This document shows positions 62,018 to 64,000 of a stretch of DNA of 64,000 nucleotides, in pieces. Every line of letters begins with the position of its first letter. Position 1 is the stretch's first letter. Made by a program: the position numbers and the translations under genes. Under the pieces are notes generated by a model. The model was not told where the DNA came from, did no database searches, and saw only the letters and a list, made by a program, of their open reading frames with translations. This DNA is from Photobacterium swingsii (GTDB lineage Bacteria; Pseudomonadota; Gammaproteobacteria; Enterobacterales; Vibrionaceae), in assembly GCF_024346715.1 (NCBI RefSeq), contig NZ_AP024853.1:1116001-1180000 (forward strand). The letters are read 5' to 3'.

Positions 62018-62230
62018 ATGTTTCTGAAAGAAATGCGTAGTGGGGATTTAGTCGATGTGGTTGATATGTCGTCGCTGGTCAATCCATTTACCCAGCACGT
62101 TACTGTGCAATATCAATCAGGAGAAGATCTCGCAGATCCTGTGGCGATTGATAAACAGCAACTGGCGTTTCCTTCTGGTGAAGATCTGCCAGAGTGCTGG
62201 ATAAATGGTTACTATCGGGTGAAACCTTAG
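62018..62230 (+). CDS. Small protein of unknown function (70 residues)
   Basis: A 70-residue soluble protein beginning MFLKEMRSGDLVDVVDMSSL. It has an internal repeat (QSGEDLADP and PSGEDLPEC) and a C-terminal WINGYYRVKP. AAAGGGGCAATGTT lies upstream as ribosome site. Small proteins like this are found in Vibrio and Photobacterium, often annotated without function. It lies between the MITE-like element and the pqi genes and is convergent with them. Confidence 0.7.
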   Translation: MFLKEMRSGDLVDVVDMSSLVNPFTQHVTVQYQSGEDLADPVAIDKQQLAFPSGEDLPECWINGYYRVKP

Positions 62231-62283
62231 CCCATATGACACAATGCAAGCAAAGGCTGGGCTAAGAACTAAACAATGTGTGT

Positions 62284-62880
62284 TTACTGAGCCATTAACC
62301 GTTGAGCAATCTGTGTTGTTAACTGATCAACACCTTGAGAAAGCGCGCTAACCTGCGCATCGTAACCAGATTGCGCCAACGGCACTTGTAACTGGAACGG
62401 ATAAACGCCCTGTAGTTTACCGTCTCTATCAATCACCAAATACTCACCACTGAGCACAGCATTGCCGGTATAGCGCCCATTAAACTGAGTGAACTTGACT
62501 TGTAACTTGGCTTGTCCAGCTGATGACATTGCAGGCGTTAATTCACTAGGCCAATAACGTTTTTGCTTAGCACGTAAGTCCGCAGTAATACGGCGAGTCA
62601 ATTGCTGAGTAATACTGTCCGCCCATGTGTTTTGCTGGGCTTGAACTATCTCAGTCTCACTGACTTGGTACACCAATCCCATCCCCGCTAAATGTGCGGC
62701 CATTTCAACAGGACGTACCACCAGCAAGGCTTGGGATTGCCCTAGCGGAGTGGAGTGCGTTGCCACCATTGAATTGGATATTGATGGCAGTAAGTATGTA
62801 GCACGCGTCACTTCAGGCTGACTGCTGCACCCAGTGAGCAATGTGATCGCCGTCAATCCACCGACTAACCATGTTTTCAT
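62284..62880 (-). CDS. pqiC: PqiC-like outer-membrane lipoprotein
   Basis: A 198-residue lipoprotein with signal peptide and lipobox LLTGC (MKTWLVGGLTAITLLTGC). The body, opening RATYLLPS and including VLSGEYLVIDRDGKL, matches the ABC-type transport auxiliary lipoprotein (PqiC/YmbA) family. PqiC forms an octameric ring in the outer membrane that receives the PqiB tunnel. It overlaps the PqiB stop codon by one base (TAATG), which fits coupled translation. Confidence 0.9.
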   Translation of the reverse strand: MKTWLVGGLTAITLLTGCSSQPEVTRATYLLPSISNSMVATHSTPLGQSQALLVVRPVEMAAHLAGMGLVYQVSETEIVQAQQNTWADSITQQLTRRITADLRAKQKRYWPSELTPAMSSAGQAKLQVKFTQFNGRYTGNAVLSGEYLVIDRDGKLQGVYPFQLQVPLAQSGYDAQVSALSQGVDQLTTQIAQRLMAQ

Positions 62881-64000
62881 TATTCTTGTCCTTTTGCTAC
62901 TGGAACAGGATCTTTCGCTTGTTCACCACTGAAAATCAATGCGTTTGGTTTTTCGTTAACTTGTCGTAAAACAGGTTCAAGTTCTGCGAGCACATTTTCA
63001 AATCGAGCAATCGCCTGCTCTAAATTCTGATAAGGCGCAGCATCTGGACCAAATCCATTTAGCGTCGTTTGGATCTCTTGCAAGCTCTTGCGCACGTCCG
63101 ATGGAATCGCTTGTGTATCTTTTTGCTCCAGAATCTTATTGAGTGAATCAGCCACAGCCTGTGCCGAACGCAATGTCTTTTGGGACGCAATCAAGCTGTT
63201 ATTGAGTGAACCTAATGTTTCCTCTAAGGGCAGATCATTAAACTTATCCAACAAGGTGGTGACTTGCTTTTGAATTTCAGCAAAACCGCCCGCTTGGGTT
63301 GGGAAAATATCATATTGCTCGTAATGCTTAATCGGGTAGCTATCCGCTTTTTCGTATACTTCAGTATCGATAAACAAGGCACCAGTTAAAAAGCTGCCTG
63401 TTTTCAATGTTGCACGTAAGCCTTTCGCAAATTCATTTGATAAGCTGTGTTTGAGTGCTTGCAGATCAGCAGAATCAATATTTTTATAAACTCGGCCTAA
63501 CTCAATACGGACAAGAACGGGAATTTGCTTGGTCGAAAACCCCTGCTCTTTCGAGGGTAAATGTAGCGGCACTTTCTTCACGGTTCCGATACGAATACCG
63601 CGGTACTCAACAGGCGCACCGACATTTAACCCTCGTACAGATTCATCAAACATCATCACGTATTCTAAATACTGATCGAAGACACGCTCTCGTACTTGTT
63701 TGAAATTACTGTATAGCTTGAAGTGCGTTTGTTGTTTCGTCACCTGTTCGCCTGGCTCAGCCCCTTTAGGAACCCGAAAACTCACCCCGCCAGTGATCAG
63801 AGACTCTACCGAGCCAATTTTCAAATTGAAGCCTTCGGCAGACATTTGCAGATCAACCCCCGAACTCAACCAAAACTTAGTGTGCTTACGGATCAAGCTA
63901 TCGTATGGCTGAAAGATAAAGAGCTGATAGTTAGCCTTTTTAGTTTCAGGATCAAAGCTGACTTTCTCCACTCGACCAACGGTAAACCCTTCATACAGTA
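62880..64000 (-). CDS. pqiB: PqiB-like MCE protein, N-terminal part outside the window
   Basis: The reading frame continues upstream to the window edge (LYEGFTVGRVEKVSFDPE before the first listed ATG-like codon), so this is the C-terminal 373 residues. Two MCE domains are visible: TKFWLSSGVDLQMSAEGFNLKIGSVESLITGG, and RGLNVGAPVEYRGIRIGTVKKV followed by the hydrophobic GSFLTGALFIDTEV. A long helical part after about residue 240 forms the tunnel needle. PqiB with PqiC transports lipids between membranes in the PqiABC system; pqiA would lie upstream. Three MCE domains are expected in the full protein. Confidence 0.9.
   Translation of the reverse strand, partial: LYEGFTVGRVEKVSFDPETKKANYQLFIFQPYDSLIRKHTKFWLSSGVDLQMSAEGFNLKIGSVESLITGGVSFRVPKGAEPGEQVTKQQTHFKLYSNFKQVRERVFDQYLEYVMMFDESVRGLNVGAPVEYRGIRIGTVKKVPLHLPSKEQGFSTKQIPVLVRIELGRVYKNIDSADLQALKHSLSNEFAKGLRATLKTGSFLTGALFIDTEVYEKADSYPIKHYEQYDIFPTQAGGFAEIQKQVTTLLDKFNDLPLEETLGSLNNSLIASQKTLRSAQAVADSLNKILEQKDTQAIPSDVRKSLQEIQTTLNGFGPDAAPYQNLEQAIARFENVLAELEPVLRQVNEKPNALIFSGEQAKDPVPVAKGQE

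Noticed and set aside
1..64000. tRNA, rRNA, CRISPR array, prophage or integron attachment sites
   Set aside because: No sequence with the needed structure or conserved bases was found by eye on either strand.

Overview
The window looks like a chromosomal segment of a marine gammaproteobacterium of the Vibrionaceae, most likely Photobacterium or a close relative. That rests on moderate A+T content, the style of the protein families (Ohr/OhrR, a lipase with its foldase, a PqiB/PqiC pair, a TRAP-linked galactonate operon, a large cadherin-like adhesin with its own type I exporter) and a MITE-like element with TACCAATCT ends. No database search was possible, so the genus is an inference. No rRNA, tRNA, CRISPR array, transposase or prophage was seen.

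Layout. 1-3.7 kb: a D-galactonate-type catabolic operon on the minus strand (dgoK, dgoA, then TRAP dctP and dctQ running off the edge) with a FadR-family regulator and two matching operator palindromes. 3.8-12.5 kb: mixed housekeeping and accessory genes (PcfJ-like protein, exported Ntn-hydrolase, two LysR regulators, an Ada-type methyltransferase, a DMT exporter, a flippase, a lipoate-ligase-like protein). 12.5-19.4 kb: secreted lipase and its foldase, small exported or outer-membrane proteins, a double zinc-ribbon protein and several very small ORFs.

19.4-36.2 kb is the most distinctive locus. A 2361-residue repeat protein without a Sec signal is transcribed divergently from a six-gene operon: a free-standing HPt protein, an HlyD-type adaptor, a membrane histidine-kinase-like protein whose phospho-accepting His is replaced by Tyr but whose receiver domain is intact, a TolC-like channel, and two different ABC half-transporters with non-canonical nucleotide-binding motifs. 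I read it as a type I secretion system with a built-in phosphorelay.

36.3-41.4 kb: VOC protein, LysE exporter, RND pump with its adaptor. 41.8-50.2 kb is a signalling block: a di-haem peroxidase translationally coupled to a PAS hybrid kinase, then a second hybrid kinase divergent from a PstS-like binding protein and a porin-like barrel. 50.3-54.4 kb: ohr/ohrR with three palindromes between them, and an iron-chelate ABC importer. 54.7-60.0 kb: a 50-residue membrane peptide, a DMT transporter and a sodium:solute symporter in one operon, an AraC regulator, and a glycine-amidinotransferase-like enzyme with a long hairpin-containing leader. 60.2-64 kb: small exported protein, ROK fructokinase, a MITE-like repeat, and the end of a pqiBC operon.
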